From Chryseotalea sp. WA131a (GTDB lineage: Bacteria > Bacteroidota > Bacteroidia > Cytophagales > Cyclobacteriaceae), in contig CP073016.1 of assembly GCA_025370075.1 (NCBI GenBank), positions 2,294,001-2,358,000 on the forward strand: 64,000 nt of DNA, in the 5' to 3' direction. Under the pieces are notes generated by a model, which saw nothing but the letters and a program-made list of their open reading frames with translations, ran no database searches and had not been told where the DNA came from. This document shows positions 1 to 8,130 of the stretch, one piece after another. Position 1 is the stretch's first letter. Each line of letters opens with the position of its first letter. The translations under genes were made by a program, and so were the position numbers.

Positions 1-756
1 CAAGAAGTCTGAGAGCATCCTAAGGTTCATTCTGCTAGTGATATGCAACAATATCCAACTGCGAACCACACGAATGCCCGTTTGCGAAATGAACAACATC
101 AATTGTGCCGCGAGTATCAGGTAAATGAAATTAAGATTTTTGGTGTTGATGCCCACATCCACAATTTGCTGTGTGAGAAACGGCAAGGCTAGTTGGACGA
201 AACTACCTACCAACAAGCCTAGAAATAACTGAATGGAGAATCTCTGGTAAGGCTTAAAGTACCGTTGTAAAAATTTGAATGGAGATTTTCCGTTTACAGT
301 ATGTTCTTCTTGATCGAAAAATGAGGGTGTGGTTTCAAATAGAAGTAAAACCCCCTCCGCGTCAACAGAAACATTTTTTTCTGGAATCCAACCTTTGCAA
401 AATTCTTCGGGAGTATAGTTGATAAGACCATGTGCAGGATCTGCTATTTTTACTTGTTTATCAGAAGCCTCATATACCACCACATAGTGCCGTTGTCTCC
501 AGTGCGCAACGCAGGGTAATGGTATTTCCGTTGCTAAATCTTTGTAAGAAGTATTCAGTGCTAACGTACTCAGGCCAATTTTCTCCGCAGCATCTGCAAG
601 CCCACCTAGTGTTGAACCGTCTCTAGCAAGATTTGCTATCTGACGGAGGTAGGCCATGTCAAAAGACTTACCGTAATGTTTAGCAATCATGCGCAGGCAA
701 GTTGGCCCGCAGTCCATCCTGTCCAGTTGACGATAAAAAGGAAAAGATTTTTTCAA
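1..756 (-). CDS. Peptidase-containing (C39) ABC exporter, 5' part only
   Basis: The reading frame is open from the left edge to about 756. It begins with a C39 peptidase domain whose catalytic cysteine lies in MDCGPTCLRM; the catalytic histidine region reads AHWRQRHYVVVYE and is followed by IADPAHG. A first membrane segment (FSIQLFLGLLVGSFVQLALP) starts the ABC transmembrane domain, and the ATPase domain would lie outside the window. Such proteins cut double-glycine leaders and export the product across the inner membrane, which fits the GG precursor at 7765-7968. No ATG lies upstream of the catalytic Cys in frame, so I place the start at a TTG (756-754), 12 bp after the stop of the metallo-beta-lactamase gene. 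The ATG at the MDCGPT motif would leave almost nothing in front of the active site. Confidence 0.85.
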   Translation of the reverse strand, partial: MKKSFPFYRQLDRMDCGPTCLRMIAKHYGKSFDMAYLRQIANLARDGSTLGGLADAAEKIGLSTLALNTSYKDLATEIPLPCVAHWRQRHYVVVYEASDKQVKIADPAHGLINYTPEEFCKGWIPEKNVSVDAEGVLLLFETTPSFFDQEEHTVNGKSPFKFLQRYFKPYQRFSIQLFLGLLVGSFVQLALPFLTQQIVDVGINTKNLNFIYLILAAQLMLFISQTGIRVVRSWILLHITSRMNLRMLSDFL

Positions 757-768
757 TATAACCGCTTA

Positions 769-2268
769 TTAAGGCGTAGTTAGTTTTTTCAAAAAGGCAA
801 TAGTTCCAAACTCTTTTTGCCCATGGAGAGGCCATGATGTATATATTTTATCCACCACTAATTTCTTAGCGACAATTAAATCATAAATTGACTTACCTCT
901 CGCCCCCGCAGGATAGACTGTTTCTTTTTGGTCGAAGAAAAGTAAGTCTCCTGTCCACAAGATTTTTGACTTTGGAAAATAGTATGCGATATGCTCATTC
1001 GTATGCGAAGTGTTTATGCCAATTTCATATCCAACCACTTCATTTGCTTTATCTTTAAATTTTTTTTTCCCATTAATTGGAATAAAGTCCATTTTCATTC
1101 TGATAGGCTCAGTGTTCATTAATCTAGCAGAGCCAACAGAATGCTGTGTTATCAATAATTTATCAAAGTAATCCTTATTTCCTTGGGTAGTTACAAAAGT
1201 TACTGGCAAAGTTGCGTAAGCCCGTATGCCACCTGCATGGTCAGGGTGGTGGTGGGTTACAAACAAATATCGTAACGGTCTATCTGGATAACGTATCTTT
1301 AATTCATCCATTAACTGCAGGTTCAAATCAATCCCTTGAGGCACTTCAAACAAAGCAATATAATCCGTAAACTTGGCAATCAACATCTTATTATTTTGAG
1401 ATATTATTTTGACTAAATCAAGCGTGGGCGAAATGGCACTAAATTCAAATTGTTCTTTTGTTGATACGGGTTCTGTTAATTTCTTTTTAAATTGTTCAGG
1501 CACCCATTTTATCTTTAGGTTGCTAGTATCTGGCTTTAAGTCAAAACGTGGTTCGCTATATGTTAGCTCGCGTTCGAGTTTCCCAGACTCATAATCCATA
1601 CGTGTAGAAGGAATCTTTAAACCGTTCTTATCGGTAAAATCTTTATAAACCGTTTCAAATGAAACATCACCATAGATAGGGCTATAACCAAGCGTTTCAA
1701 CTTTCTCGAGCAAATGGGTTTGTTGATTGATATAAAGTGTTGTGCTTTGGTTGGCAGAATAGCTAAATGAAATTAAATGATAAGGTGATTGTTCGCCCAA
1801 ATACCTTAGCGACTTTCTGTTTTGGTAAGCCAACCGCAATATTTCGGTTGGTAATGCTCTAGCTGTTTCAAAATTAAAATCTTGAGACGTGCCCCGGGCT
1901 AGTTCACGCGCATAGTAACCACGTTCATATAGAGAATCGAATTTAGAAACAGATGCTCGTTTATAGGTGTTCCCGCGGTTCTGCATCTCGCTATACAGGT
2001 ACGCTACTTTCTCTTTTGCAAAGTACCCGTACGTCTCTTGCAGATTTAGTTCTTTCGTTTTTTCAGGGGTTTCGTAATGGCCTAGGTTATAAATAGTTCC
2101 TTTGGCGGCAATAAGAATTGGATTGTTGTTTACGCCCATGGCGGTCTGAGATTTTGATAAGATGGCTAAAGATTTTTTATAGTTCTCAATGGTTTGGCCA
2201 GATGCTATTAAACCGAATACTACTACTAATATGACCAATAAAAAACAGTGCTTTAGTTTGTAATTCAT
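769..2268 (-). CDS. Secreted metallo-beta-lactamase-fold hydrolase in RiPP cluster
   Basis: A 499-aa protein with an N-terminal signal peptide (hydrophobic residues 8-23, ending near ASGQ). The first half is a beta-rich region of unknown role. The second half is a metallo-beta-lactamase fold: THHHPDHAGG around residues 335-344 is the HxHxDH zinc motif, a later His lies in INTSHTNEHIAYYFP, the bridging Asp is in ILWTGDLLFF, and a final His is in SWPLHGQKEFG. The substrate is unknown. It lies between the TPR lipoprotein (22 bp upstream) and the ABC exporter, and runs in the same direction as the whole RiPP cluster. That suggests a periplasmic or surface role in maturation, immunity or breakdown of the peptide, but this is inference from position only. 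Confidence 0.75.
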   Translation of the reverse strand: MNYKLKHCFLLVILVVVFGLIASGQTIENYKKSLAILSKSQTAMGVNNNPILIAAKGTIYNLGHYETPEKTKELNLQETYGYFAKEKVAYLYSEMQNRGNTYKRASVSKFDSLYERGYYARELARGTSQDFNFETARALPTEILRLAYQNRKSLRYLGEQSPYHLISFSYSANQSTTLYINQQTHLLEKVETLGYSPIYGDVSFETVYKDFTDKNGLKIPSTRMDYESGKLERELTYSEPRFDLKPDTSNLKIKWVPEQFKKKLTEPVSTKEQFEFSAISPTLDLVKIISQNNKMLIAKFTDYIALFEVPQGIDLNLQLMDELKIRYPDRPLRYLFVTHHHPDHAGGIRAYATLPVTFVTTQGNKDYFDKLLITQHSVGSARLMNTEPIRMKMDFIPINGKKKFKDKANEVVGYEIGINTSHTNEHIAYYFPKSKILWTGDLLFFDQKETVYPAGARGKSIYDLIVAKKLVVDKIYTSWPLHGQKEFGTIAFLKKLTTP

Positions 2269-2290
2269 AGATTGTTTTTTAATTCACATT

Positions 2291-3175
2291 TTAAATTTTT
2301 TTCAACAGAGCGTCTAGCTCTTCTTTATTAATCGAATTTAATATCCGTTTGTTGATTTGGTAAGGATAAACCTCATAAATAGCATTGTCTTCATTAAGGG
2401 TATAGCCATTTTGTAAGTTTTCTTTGGCACTCAATAAAAGATCAAATGCTTCCTTAAATTTCCTCTCCCTCATCAAACATTGTGCTTTATAATATTGTGC
2501 ATCAGGAAACTGAGGATATATATGAAGACAACTATCTAAACTCTGATTGGCCACTTTGTAATTTCCTTTTTCGCTTTGCACAATTCCTAAATAAAACCAA
2601 TGTAAATGATGCGCTTCTTTTCTAGTTTTTATTTCTTCTTTTATTTCATTTTCGATCAAATATTCTGCTGAGTCGAATTGGTTAAGTTGTAAATAACAAA
2701 GTCCTTTATAGAACTGATATGAATGATCCATCACATATGAATTACCGTTTTGCTTTTGGGCAAGATTAAAATCAGTGATAGCTGCACGGTAGGATTTTTG
2801 AAAGATACATTTGATAAAAGCCCTATACTCCAGCCAATGTTTTGTCTTATCATACTTAACTGCACTATCTAAATAAATCATACCTATCTCATACTTCTTT
2901 TGCTTAAAGAGCGGCATGGCTTTTTGCTGCCATAGATGAGCATCATATGGTGTAATAGTCAACGCGCTATCAAGATATTTCTGACGTTGTATAGAAAATA
3001 AAGGAGAATTGCTAAATTTTTCCAGATAGCTAATTAGCCTTGTAGAGTCCTTTTTGGAGATTTTCTTCTCCGAAACTTTTTGGGGTACTGCTTGCTTGTT
3101 TCTGCATGAGTATGATGAGATGCAAAAAATAGTTATAATCAATAAGAGTTTTTCGCCTGTCATGTAGTAGCGCAA
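2291..3175 (-). CDS. TPR-containing lipoprotein
   Basis: A 294-aa protein. The N-terminus has a short hydrophobic stretch (LLLIITIFCISSYSC) with a lipobox-like Cys near residue 24, so it is probably a lipoprotein. The rest is helical and built from tetratricopeptide-like repeats, visible as alternating segments such as DAHLWQQKAMPLFKQKKYEIGMIYLDSA and FPDAQYYKAQCLMRERKFKEAFDLL. TPR proteins act as protein-binding scaffolds. It follows the DUF6624 gene by 13 bp on the same strand and so is probably co-transcribed with the RiPP genes. Its role there is unknown. Confidence 0.65.
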   Translation of the reverse strand: MRYYMTGEKLLLIITIFCISSYSCRNKQAVPQKVSEKKISKKDSTRLISYLEKFSNSPLFSIQRQKYLDSALTITPYDAHLWQQKAMPLFKQKKYEIGMIYLDSAVKYDKTKHWLEYRAFIKCIFQKSYRAAITDFNLAQKQNGNSYVMDHSYQFYKGLCYLQLNQFDSAEYLIENEIKEEIKTRKEAHHLHWFYLGIVQSEKGNYKVANQSLDSCLHIYPQFPDAQYYKAQCLMRERKFKEAFDLLLSAKENLQNGYTLNEDNAIYEVYPYQINKRILNSINKEELDALLKKI

Positions 3176-3188
3176 AGGGTATACCGGA

Positions 3189-4130
3189 TTAATTCTTATT
3201 TGTTTGAATGCTCCAAGTAATCCCCCATTGTCTCAAGTATTCTGCAATAGGAATCAAACCCATTTTTGCCCGCCTTTTGTCAACATTAGCAGGATCTTCC
3301 AGGGGCAACAAGTAATACTTTTTAGTCTTATCATCTCTTCCTAATTGACTGCCATAAATTTGCTTTTTACCTTGGTTTAATGCGGTTCGATCCTCAAGTA
3401 GAGCCAAATCTTTTGAAGATGCCTTTTTATCTTGAACGGCAGCTCTCATCATTGGCAAGTAATATTGTCGGGTTTTTACGTCTGAATGTTGAATTACCAG
3501 AAAAAGTGTGGAGTTACCTCTCTCCCCGATACTCTCTGGTCCAAGCCATCCGAAATGATTTAGTATTGATTTTATTTTTTCAACATTTATCGAATCAGTT
3601 CTTCGTATTTTACTAGTTAAATAATCTATCTGTTTTGTGTCATTCCTTTCAATGGCTGTCACAAATTGCTGCCTATATTTTTGATCACTTTCATAAATTG
3701 AATCTAGTTGTTTTACCAATACGACATTATATCTTTTTTCAACATTAAGTTTGTTCAACTTAACAATAGCCAAGAGCTCCGGCCATCTCGAATCATCCTG
3801 CAATAAAGCTAAATCACCATCACTACTTATCTGCTCATAGTTGTGATACTTCATCTCGTTTGTTACTTTAAATAGATAGTAAAATGAGCTATCTAATTGT
3901 TTTGAAAGTGCCCACGAGCATGCTGCGTTGTATAAATCCCTAGAAGTGCCCGGATTTACTGTAAATGCCTTGGAATACGTTAAAGCAGATCTTTTGTAAT
4001 CCTTAGAAAGATAAAGGCTGTGTGATTTGTTAATCAATTCATTATAAAATTGATTTGACTCTTGGCCTCGTAATTGAACGACTATCACTACAATAATGAG
4101 GTTAAAAAGAATAATTTGTTTAGGTTTCAT
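3189..4130 (-). CDS. Secreted DUF6624 protein with N-terminal TPR-like region
   Basis: A 313-aa protein with a signal peptide (ILFNLIIVVIVVQLRGQ). Residues about 35-125 look TPR-like (YLSKDYKRSALTYSKAFTVNPGTSRDLYNAAC). Residues about 165-300 match DUF6624 as I know it: a helix ending in NHFGWLGPESIGERG, then LFLVIQHSDV, YYLPMMRAAV, ALLEDRTALNQGKKQIYGSQ. The conserved His in QHSD and the DR/YGSQ motifs suggest an enzyme or binding domain of unknown function. It sits between the HExxH gene and the TPR lipoprotein, all on the minus strand. The family recurs in Bacteroidota; its link to RiPP production here rests on position. Confidence 0.6.
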   Translation of the reverse strand: MKPKQIILFNLIIVVIVVQLRGQESNQFYNELINKSHSLYLSKDYKRSALTYSKAFTVNPGTSRDLYNAACSWALSKQLDSSFYYLFKVTNEMKYHNYEQISSDGDLALLQDDSRWPELLAIVKLNKLNVEKRYNVVLVKQLDSIYESDQKYRQQFVTAIERNDTKQIDYLTSKIRRTDSINVEKIKSILNHFGWLGPESIGERGNSTLFLVIQHSDVKTRQYYLPMMRAAVQDKKASSKDLALLEDRTALNQGKKQIYGSQLGRDDKTKKYYLLPLEDPANVDKRRAKMGLIPIAEYLRQWGITWSIQTNKN

Positions 4131-4216
4131 AATCGCAGCCTTTTGTAACTTTAACTTTTTTGTTTAGCCTAAATAATATTTTTAAAATCTCAAGTAGTGA
4201 ACTAGCTGACGCAAGC

Positions 4217-5380
4217 TCAAATAACAGAGTTATTAGTCAAAGGATTTGCTTCCCTAAAAACCTTCGAATTAAAATCGTAAGAAGGCATTGATAAATCATA
4301 CTTGCTTACTAGTTGTCCATATTCTTTTTCAATCTCCATGTAGACCTTAGAAAAAAAATTAAACCACAAAAGCCCTTCTGATTCAAAAACATCAAGGCCA
4401 TTAAAATCGCTTAGCGAGTTTTTAAATCTTCTTAACTGAAAAGCAAGCCTTCCCTTAGCTTCGTGGATATTTTCTTCTGAAAGTACTTTACTTTCAATAC
4501 ATGAGATTAAACTCTTCGTGATTTCAACAAAAGTGAATAAGCCATGAAATCTTAAGTATAAACTATTAGAATCGTCATGAGTCCCACTGATTTCAGAAAA
4601 ACTCATATTGTAGTGAAACTTAAATAGCTTAAATTTCGAGTCATAAGTTAATGTATTGAAGGTTATGTGGGCTCCCTCATGAGATAAGTGATCAACAAAA
4701 TACATTTCATTATCCCAAGAATTGACATTAAAGAAAATCATATTGTGTATCTCAAGTGATGCAAAAGAATTGGGTTCTTTTGCTGTAAAAAGCAACACTC
4801 TTTTCAGCGATTTTAAGAGTAAGTCAAAATGCTTTGAATTGCATTCTTTTAAAATAGCAAGCCCTTTGTTAAGGTGTTCAATGTGGTGTTCAAAAACATT
4901 ATCGCTGAGCACGTTGTCGTCATTTGGATGTGTAAAATAAGAAATAAATGATTCTACTAACGGATGTTGATATTTTTGAACCTCGATACCAAAATTTAAA
5001 AAAAGTAACGGTTCAAAAGCATAGTCCAAACTCTGACCAGCTAATTCAAGTCTATATTTTCCATCTGTTGTTTTGAGTATGATCGTTGCGTCTGGGCTGC
5101 TCGTTTTAAAATAGCCTATCTGAGGCAAAAAGATTGCTCCTTTATGATTCGAAAAAACCTCTATCATTTCTTTTTTCACTTTTTCGTATCCAAAGATTAT
5201 GCTATCAAGCCATTTGTCGTCTTTCTGATTCAAATAAGTGTAAATCAATGGCTCTAAATAAATATTGTCATTATAAAAATCTAGTCTATCAAATATATTA
5301 TTATGCCTTGAATAAAGTATGCTCTTGATGGAATCAATCATCGTTAAAGAACAAGCGTCAAAATCTTCATAGAAATTCAT
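4217..5380 (-). CDS. HExxH-type putative peptide-modifying enzyme
   Basis: A 387-aa cytosolic protein with no signal peptide. Residues 234-238 read HEGAH, a HExxH metal-binding motif, and about 40 residues later comes LYLRFHGLFTFVEI (His near 279). That second motif resembles the conserved His-Gly region of the HExxH peptide-modification family, some of whose members are 2-oxoglutarate-dependent beta-hydroxylases of RiPP precursors. The gene lies 52 bp after the SPASM maturase, which supports a role in modifying the same precursor. It could instead be a zinc peptidase. The family match is from memory and is moderately secure. If right, this cluster adds an oxidative or metal-dependent step to the ATP-grasp chemistry. 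Confidence 0.6.
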   Translation of the reverse strand: MNFYEDFDACSLTMIDSIKSILYSRHNNIFDRLDFYNDNIYLEPLIYTYLNQKDDKWLDSIIFGYEKVKKEMIEVFSNHKGAIFLPQIGYFKTSSPDATIILKTTDGKYRLELAGQSLDYAFEPLLFLNFGIEVQKYQHPLVESFISYFTHPNDDNVLSDNVFEHHIEHLNKGLAILKECNSKHFDLLLKSLKRVLLFTAKEPNSFASLEIHNMIFFNVNSWDNEMYFVDHLSHEGAHITFNTLTYDSKFKLFKFHYNMSFSEISGTHDDSNSLYLRFHGLFTFVEITKSLISCIESKVLSEENIHEAKGRLAFQLRRFKNSLSDFNGLDVFESEGLLWFNFFSKVYMEIEKEYGQLVSKYDLSMPSYDFNSKVFREANPLTNNSVI

Positions 5381-5432
5381 ATTTCTAAAATTTTTATTTT
5401 TTCAAAAATTTAAATAGATGGACACAATTTTT

Positions 5433-6473
5433 CTAATTCAGTGCTATAATTTCACAAATCCACTCGTCAGTATAAGGATTAAAATTGCAATAGTTAACCT
5501 TAAAAAATTTATCGTTTTCCATGCGTATATCCGAATTGCTAACGCAAGTATATCTATACTTGCAATCTTTGCAAATCTCTATTTGATCATTTGAAATTGA
5601 CCACTTAACTTTAAAATAACTTGTTTCAATTATCTCTTTAATGGAGTCATTTTTAACATTTCCATAGGAATACTCATGATTAAGATAGTTTTTAATTTCT
5701 CCGCTCTTATTAATACATATTTTTCTATTGAGTCCCAAATTATATCCTTGAGCTTCGGAGAACGATTCAATATTAGAGTTAAAGAGGCCGGCACTTATTA
5801 TCTCATGCTGATCTGCTCTTATGTCCTTTTTAAATTGAAGTATAGATTTTCCAAGTTTATCCTCATTAATGATAATACCGTCCTCGGAACTGGCGTAAAT
5901 CATAATCCGATTCAACCTTGCCTCATGTTTCATCAAATTATAAAGATTTTCAAAACTTACATTAACACAAAACGGCACCATTAACTCAATGTGTTTGATT
6001 CGAGTATCTGAAAATATCACAATTAATCGTTCTAATTCAATATAGTCAAACACACTCAAAAGTCTTAACTGAATCGCTCTGCAGCCTAATGAGTTTAATT
6101 GCAATATGATATTTTCAAAGTCAAAGTTGAATTGGCTATTGCTATCCAATTCAATTATCGAGTTTGTTATTTGAAGAGGCGAGTACCACGTAAAGTCTAT
6201 TTCGGGAAATGAGTCAGGTTCATCTGTATAAAAGCCAATTTCCGCATCTACAAGTTTATCAAAAAAAGATTTAATCTCACTTGATTCCAAGCCAAAATGA
6301 ATTTCTATATCTCTTATATTTTTTGACGTTGAACTTTTAATAATTTCTAAAAAACTATTAGGTAAATCATAGAAAGTACTTCTTTCAATATCATAGATTA
6401 AACTGCCTGCTATCCCCTTTACAATTACGCAGCTAGCAAATAACTTAAACCAAGTTTCTGCTTTGCTCATCAT
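5433..6473 (-). CDS. SPASM-domain peptide maturase of a grasp-with-spasm system
   Basis: A 346-aa protein. The C-terminus carries a SPASM-like cysteine set: one Cys in KICINKSGEIKNYLNHEYSYGN near residue 257, then C301, C304, C310, C329 and C340, which would bind auxiliary iron-sulfur clusters. The N-terminal part has only an isolated Cys15 and no CxxxCxxC motif, so it should not be an active radical SAM enzyme. That is the pattern I know for SPASM proteins of grasp-with-spasm clusters. The gene starts in an ATGA overlap with the 71-aa upstream ORF; the first two codons are both ATG. It probably recognises the precursor or supports the ATP-grasp ligase, but its chemistry is not evident. Confidence 0.75.
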   Translation of the reverse strand: MMSKAETWFKLFASCVIVKGIAGSLIYDIERSTFYDLPNSFLEIIKSSTSKNIRDIEIHFGLESSEIKSFFDKLVDAEIGFYTDEPDSFPEIDFTWYSPLQITNSIIELDSNSQFNFDFENIILQLNSLGCRAIQLRLLSVFDYIELERLIVIFSDTRIKHIELMVPFCVNVSFENLYNLMKHEARLNRIMIYASSEDGIIINEDKLGKSILQFKKDIRADQHEIISAGLFNSNIESFSEAQGYNLGLNRKICINKSGEIKNYLNHEYSYGNVKNDSIKEIIETSYFKVKWSISNDQIEICKDCKYRYTCVSNSDIRMENDKFFKVNYCNFNPYTDEWICEIIALN

Positions 6474-6685
6474 AGGATGTTTGATATTGCCTTATAAAAA
6501 ATTGAAGTATGATATTCATTCGTGTTATGAAATGAGCTTTTAGACACAGACCTTAAAGCGGGTATTTGGTTTGAATACGTTGCGGCTAACTCGAACAAAT
6601 AGTAGTTAACTGGCAACTTATTTTTCAACTTCATTGGTAGGGGTTGCAAATCAGTTTGCCCCAATTCATTTTTGGTTTTCGTCAT
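6470..6685 (-). CDS. 71-aa unknown protein coupled between ATP-grasp and SPASM genes
   Basis: A small ORF that overlaps the end of the ATP-grasp gene by 20 bp and whose stop (TGA) overlaps the ATG of the SPASM gene. This double overlap is typical of translationally coupled real genes. A second start at Met18 would give 54 aa and avoid most of the upstream overlap. The sequence has no GG leader, no cysteine and no membrane segment. It ends in a Ser/Asn/Tyr-rich region (SVSKSSFHNTNEYHTS). I do not recognise it. It might be a small partner of the ligase or a second substrate, or it might be a chance frame between the two genes. Confidence 0.45.
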   Translation of the reverse strand: MTKTKNELGQTDLQPLPMKLKNKLPVNYYLFELAATYSNQIPALRSVSKSSFHNTNEYHTSIFYKAISNIL

Positions 6686-7661
6686 AATCTATTAAATATT
6701 CGGCTATTTTTTTATCTAAGTAATAATTACAGGGATCGGAAACCATTCCATACTGCCCAGTAGGATTGACCTCAAGAAACACATAACGGCCATTTTTAGT
6801 TTTAACAATATCAACTGATCCTGTGTTGAGTTCTAGGTTCGCCATTAACTTGAGGATATTGCTTTCTAGTTCACACGGAAGTTTGTATGGAACCCTTCGA
6901 TTATTAGAATATTTTCTGAAATCCACACTTGTCTGTTTATCCAACTGTGAAAAAATAGCCATCGAATAGCACTTTCCATCTAAAAAGAAAGTTCGGATTT
7001 CTATCTCCTTATCAAGTTTTTCTTGAAATAATGAATACGAAAAAGACTCGGGCATTTCACCTAATACAAGTTCTGTAATTTCTTGTGTGTAATTAATGTA
7101 TAAATTCGTCTGATTGTCTGACTTAGTCTTGACGTCAAATATTTCACTTATTGCTTTGGTAATAAGATTTCCCTTCTTCAACATAAAGTTCTGCACGTCA
7201 GTTTTCTGACCGGTGATTATAGACGCTGGTATTTCAATTGAACAACTTTTAGCCATTTTCAACACCTCTAATTTGTTAATCCTCACTTTTCGAAAGTTGC
7301 CCAGTTTTTTGCCAACTTTTAGTAATTGAGAATAAAACAATTGGGTGCTATTTAAATATTCATAGTAAAAATTCTTTTTTATATCTTCAAAACTAGGATT
7401 ATCATGCGATTCTAAAGGTAAAACATCAGGCAAAAAAGGATATACAGAACGCCTGAACCAAATGGACTGGGCGTTTTTTAAATCAAAATCTCTTAATCTA
7501 AACTCCTCGCTGCTTGAACTAAGTTCAACTGTAAAATTTGGTCGACTATCATCAAAAAAATCCTCCCTGTTAAGGCGTAAAAAATTGTGTTTGTAAAAGC
7601 TAATCCAATCAATTACCCAATTTGTAGGGTCATCATCATGTCCTGAAGTTATTATTACCAT
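6666..7661 (-). CDS. ATP-grasp peptide ligase of a grasp-with-spasm RiPP system
   Basis: A 331-aa ATP-grasp protein. The ATP-binding half contains ITGQKTDVQNFMLKKGNLITKAI. The catalytic half contains the acid-rich metal site FQEKLDKEIEIRTFFLDGK and GSVDIVKTKNGRYVFLEVNPTGQYGMVS, where Asp, Glu and Asn would bind the Mg-ATP phosphates. Enzymes of this group join side-chain carboxylates of a precursor to Ser/Thr hydroxyls or Lys amines, giving ester or amide cross-links (graspetides). The precursor core next door has Glu, Asp, Thr, Ser and Lys suited to this. The gene follows the precursor after a 103-bp gap that holds a strong hairpin (7680-7706). Confidence 0.85.
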   Translation of the reverse strand: MVIITSGHDDDPTNWVIDWISFYKHNFLRLNREDFFDDSRPNFTVELSSSSEEFRLRDFDLKNAQSIWFRRSVYPFLPDVLPLESHDNPSFEDIKKNFYYEYLNSTQLFYSQLLKVGKKLGNFRKVRINKLEVLKMAKSCSIEIPASIITGQKTDVQNFMLKKGNLITKAISEIFDVKTKSDNQTNLYINYTQEITELVLGEMPESFSYSLFQEKLDKEIEIRTFFLDGKCYSMAIFSQLDKQTSVDFRKYSNNRRVPYKLPCELESNILKLMANLELNTGSVDIVKTKNGRYVFLEVNPTGQYGMVSDPCNYYLDKKIAEYLIDYDENQK

Positions 7662-7679
7662 TTTGTTATTTTAGCATAA

Positions 7680-7706
7680 AGCTGAACAGGGATTCCCTGT
7701 CCAGCT
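7680..7706 (-). terminator. Hairpin between precursor and ATP-grasp genes (attenuator or processing site)
   Basis: Two 12-nt arms (7680-7691 and 7695-7706) pair along their whole length, with one G-U wobble and a 3-nt loop. On the minus strand the stem is not followed by a clean T run (TTATGCTA), so it should stop only part of the transcripts. The plus-strand reading is followed by TTTTT. A partial terminator or RNA-stabilising stem just after a precursor gene would give more precursor than enzyme message, as is common in peptide clusters. Confidence 0.6.
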
Positions 7707-7764
7707 TTTTGAAACTACAAATCTCCTTTTTGAGGGAGTAAGTGATTGCGAAAGGTTACTTTCG

Positions 7765-7968
7765 TTAATCGTATTTTACCTTACTCAATGTCCATGGATC
7801 GCCATCTGGCAACTCAACTGTAATTGGGTGGCATCCAGCAGCAACGCCTCCAGTAATTTTTTCTAGCTCCGTCTTGTTGTCAAATGCTTTAACTTTGAAG
7901 TCTTGCAATGACAATCTCTTTGGAGCAGCCTTGTTTTCGGCCAATACCGAACCTTCATTATTTTTCAT
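7765..7968 (-). CDS. Double-glycine leader RiPP precursor peptide
   Basis: A 67-aa peptide. The leader contains KRLSLQDFKVKAF and ELEKITGG (GG at 40-41), the Bacteroidota-type pattern in which LSL.kF.vk is followed by a GG cleavage site. The predicted core is the 26 residues after GG, including AAGCHPITVELPDGDPWT and the tail LSKVKYD. It has three acidic residues in ELPDGD, Thr and Ser, two Lys near the end, one Cys and one Trp. The acid groups facing Thr/Ser/Lys suit ATP-grasp cross-linking. It is the first gene after the regulator on the minus strand, and the C39 exporter at the left edge is the likely peptidase. Confidence 0.85.
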   Translation of the reverse strand: MKNNEGSVLAENKAAPKRLSLQDFKVKAFDNKTELEKITGGVAAGCHPITVELPDGDPWTLSKVKYD

Positions 7969-8050
7969 ATTATTTTTACCAAAGGGATAAGAGACAGCAC
8001 CTTGCTGCTCCTTCTTTAGTTAAGGCAATGAATGAATTTTTTACACATAA

Positions 8051-8070
8051 AGTCAACCGTAGATCTACGG
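8051..8070 (-). promoter_or_regulatory. 14-bp perfect palindrome abutting a TTGACT box upstream of the precursor
   Basis: CCGTAGATCTACGG at 8057-8070 is a perfect palindrome with no loop, so it is a better operator than terminator. On the minus strand it is followed directly by TTGACT (8056-8051), a -35-like hexamer, about 80 bp upstream of the precursor ATG. I see no good -10 or -7 box. The regulator encoded just upstream (8131-8778) is a natural candidate to bind here. Its position is visible; its function is inferred. Confidence 0.45.
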
Positions 8071-8130
8071 TATTTTGAAATATTTTTATGTGAGAGGAAC
8101 ATCGCACGTTGTATTCTAGTTAATGAATTG

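Noticed and set aside
5433..6473. Radical SAM enzyme
   Set aside because: No CxxxCxxC motif in the N-terminal half; only the C-terminal SPASM-type cysteines are present.
8057..8070. Palindrome as a terminator of the regulator gene
   Set aside because: It has no loop and no following T run, so it cannot fold as an RNA hairpin of normal type.
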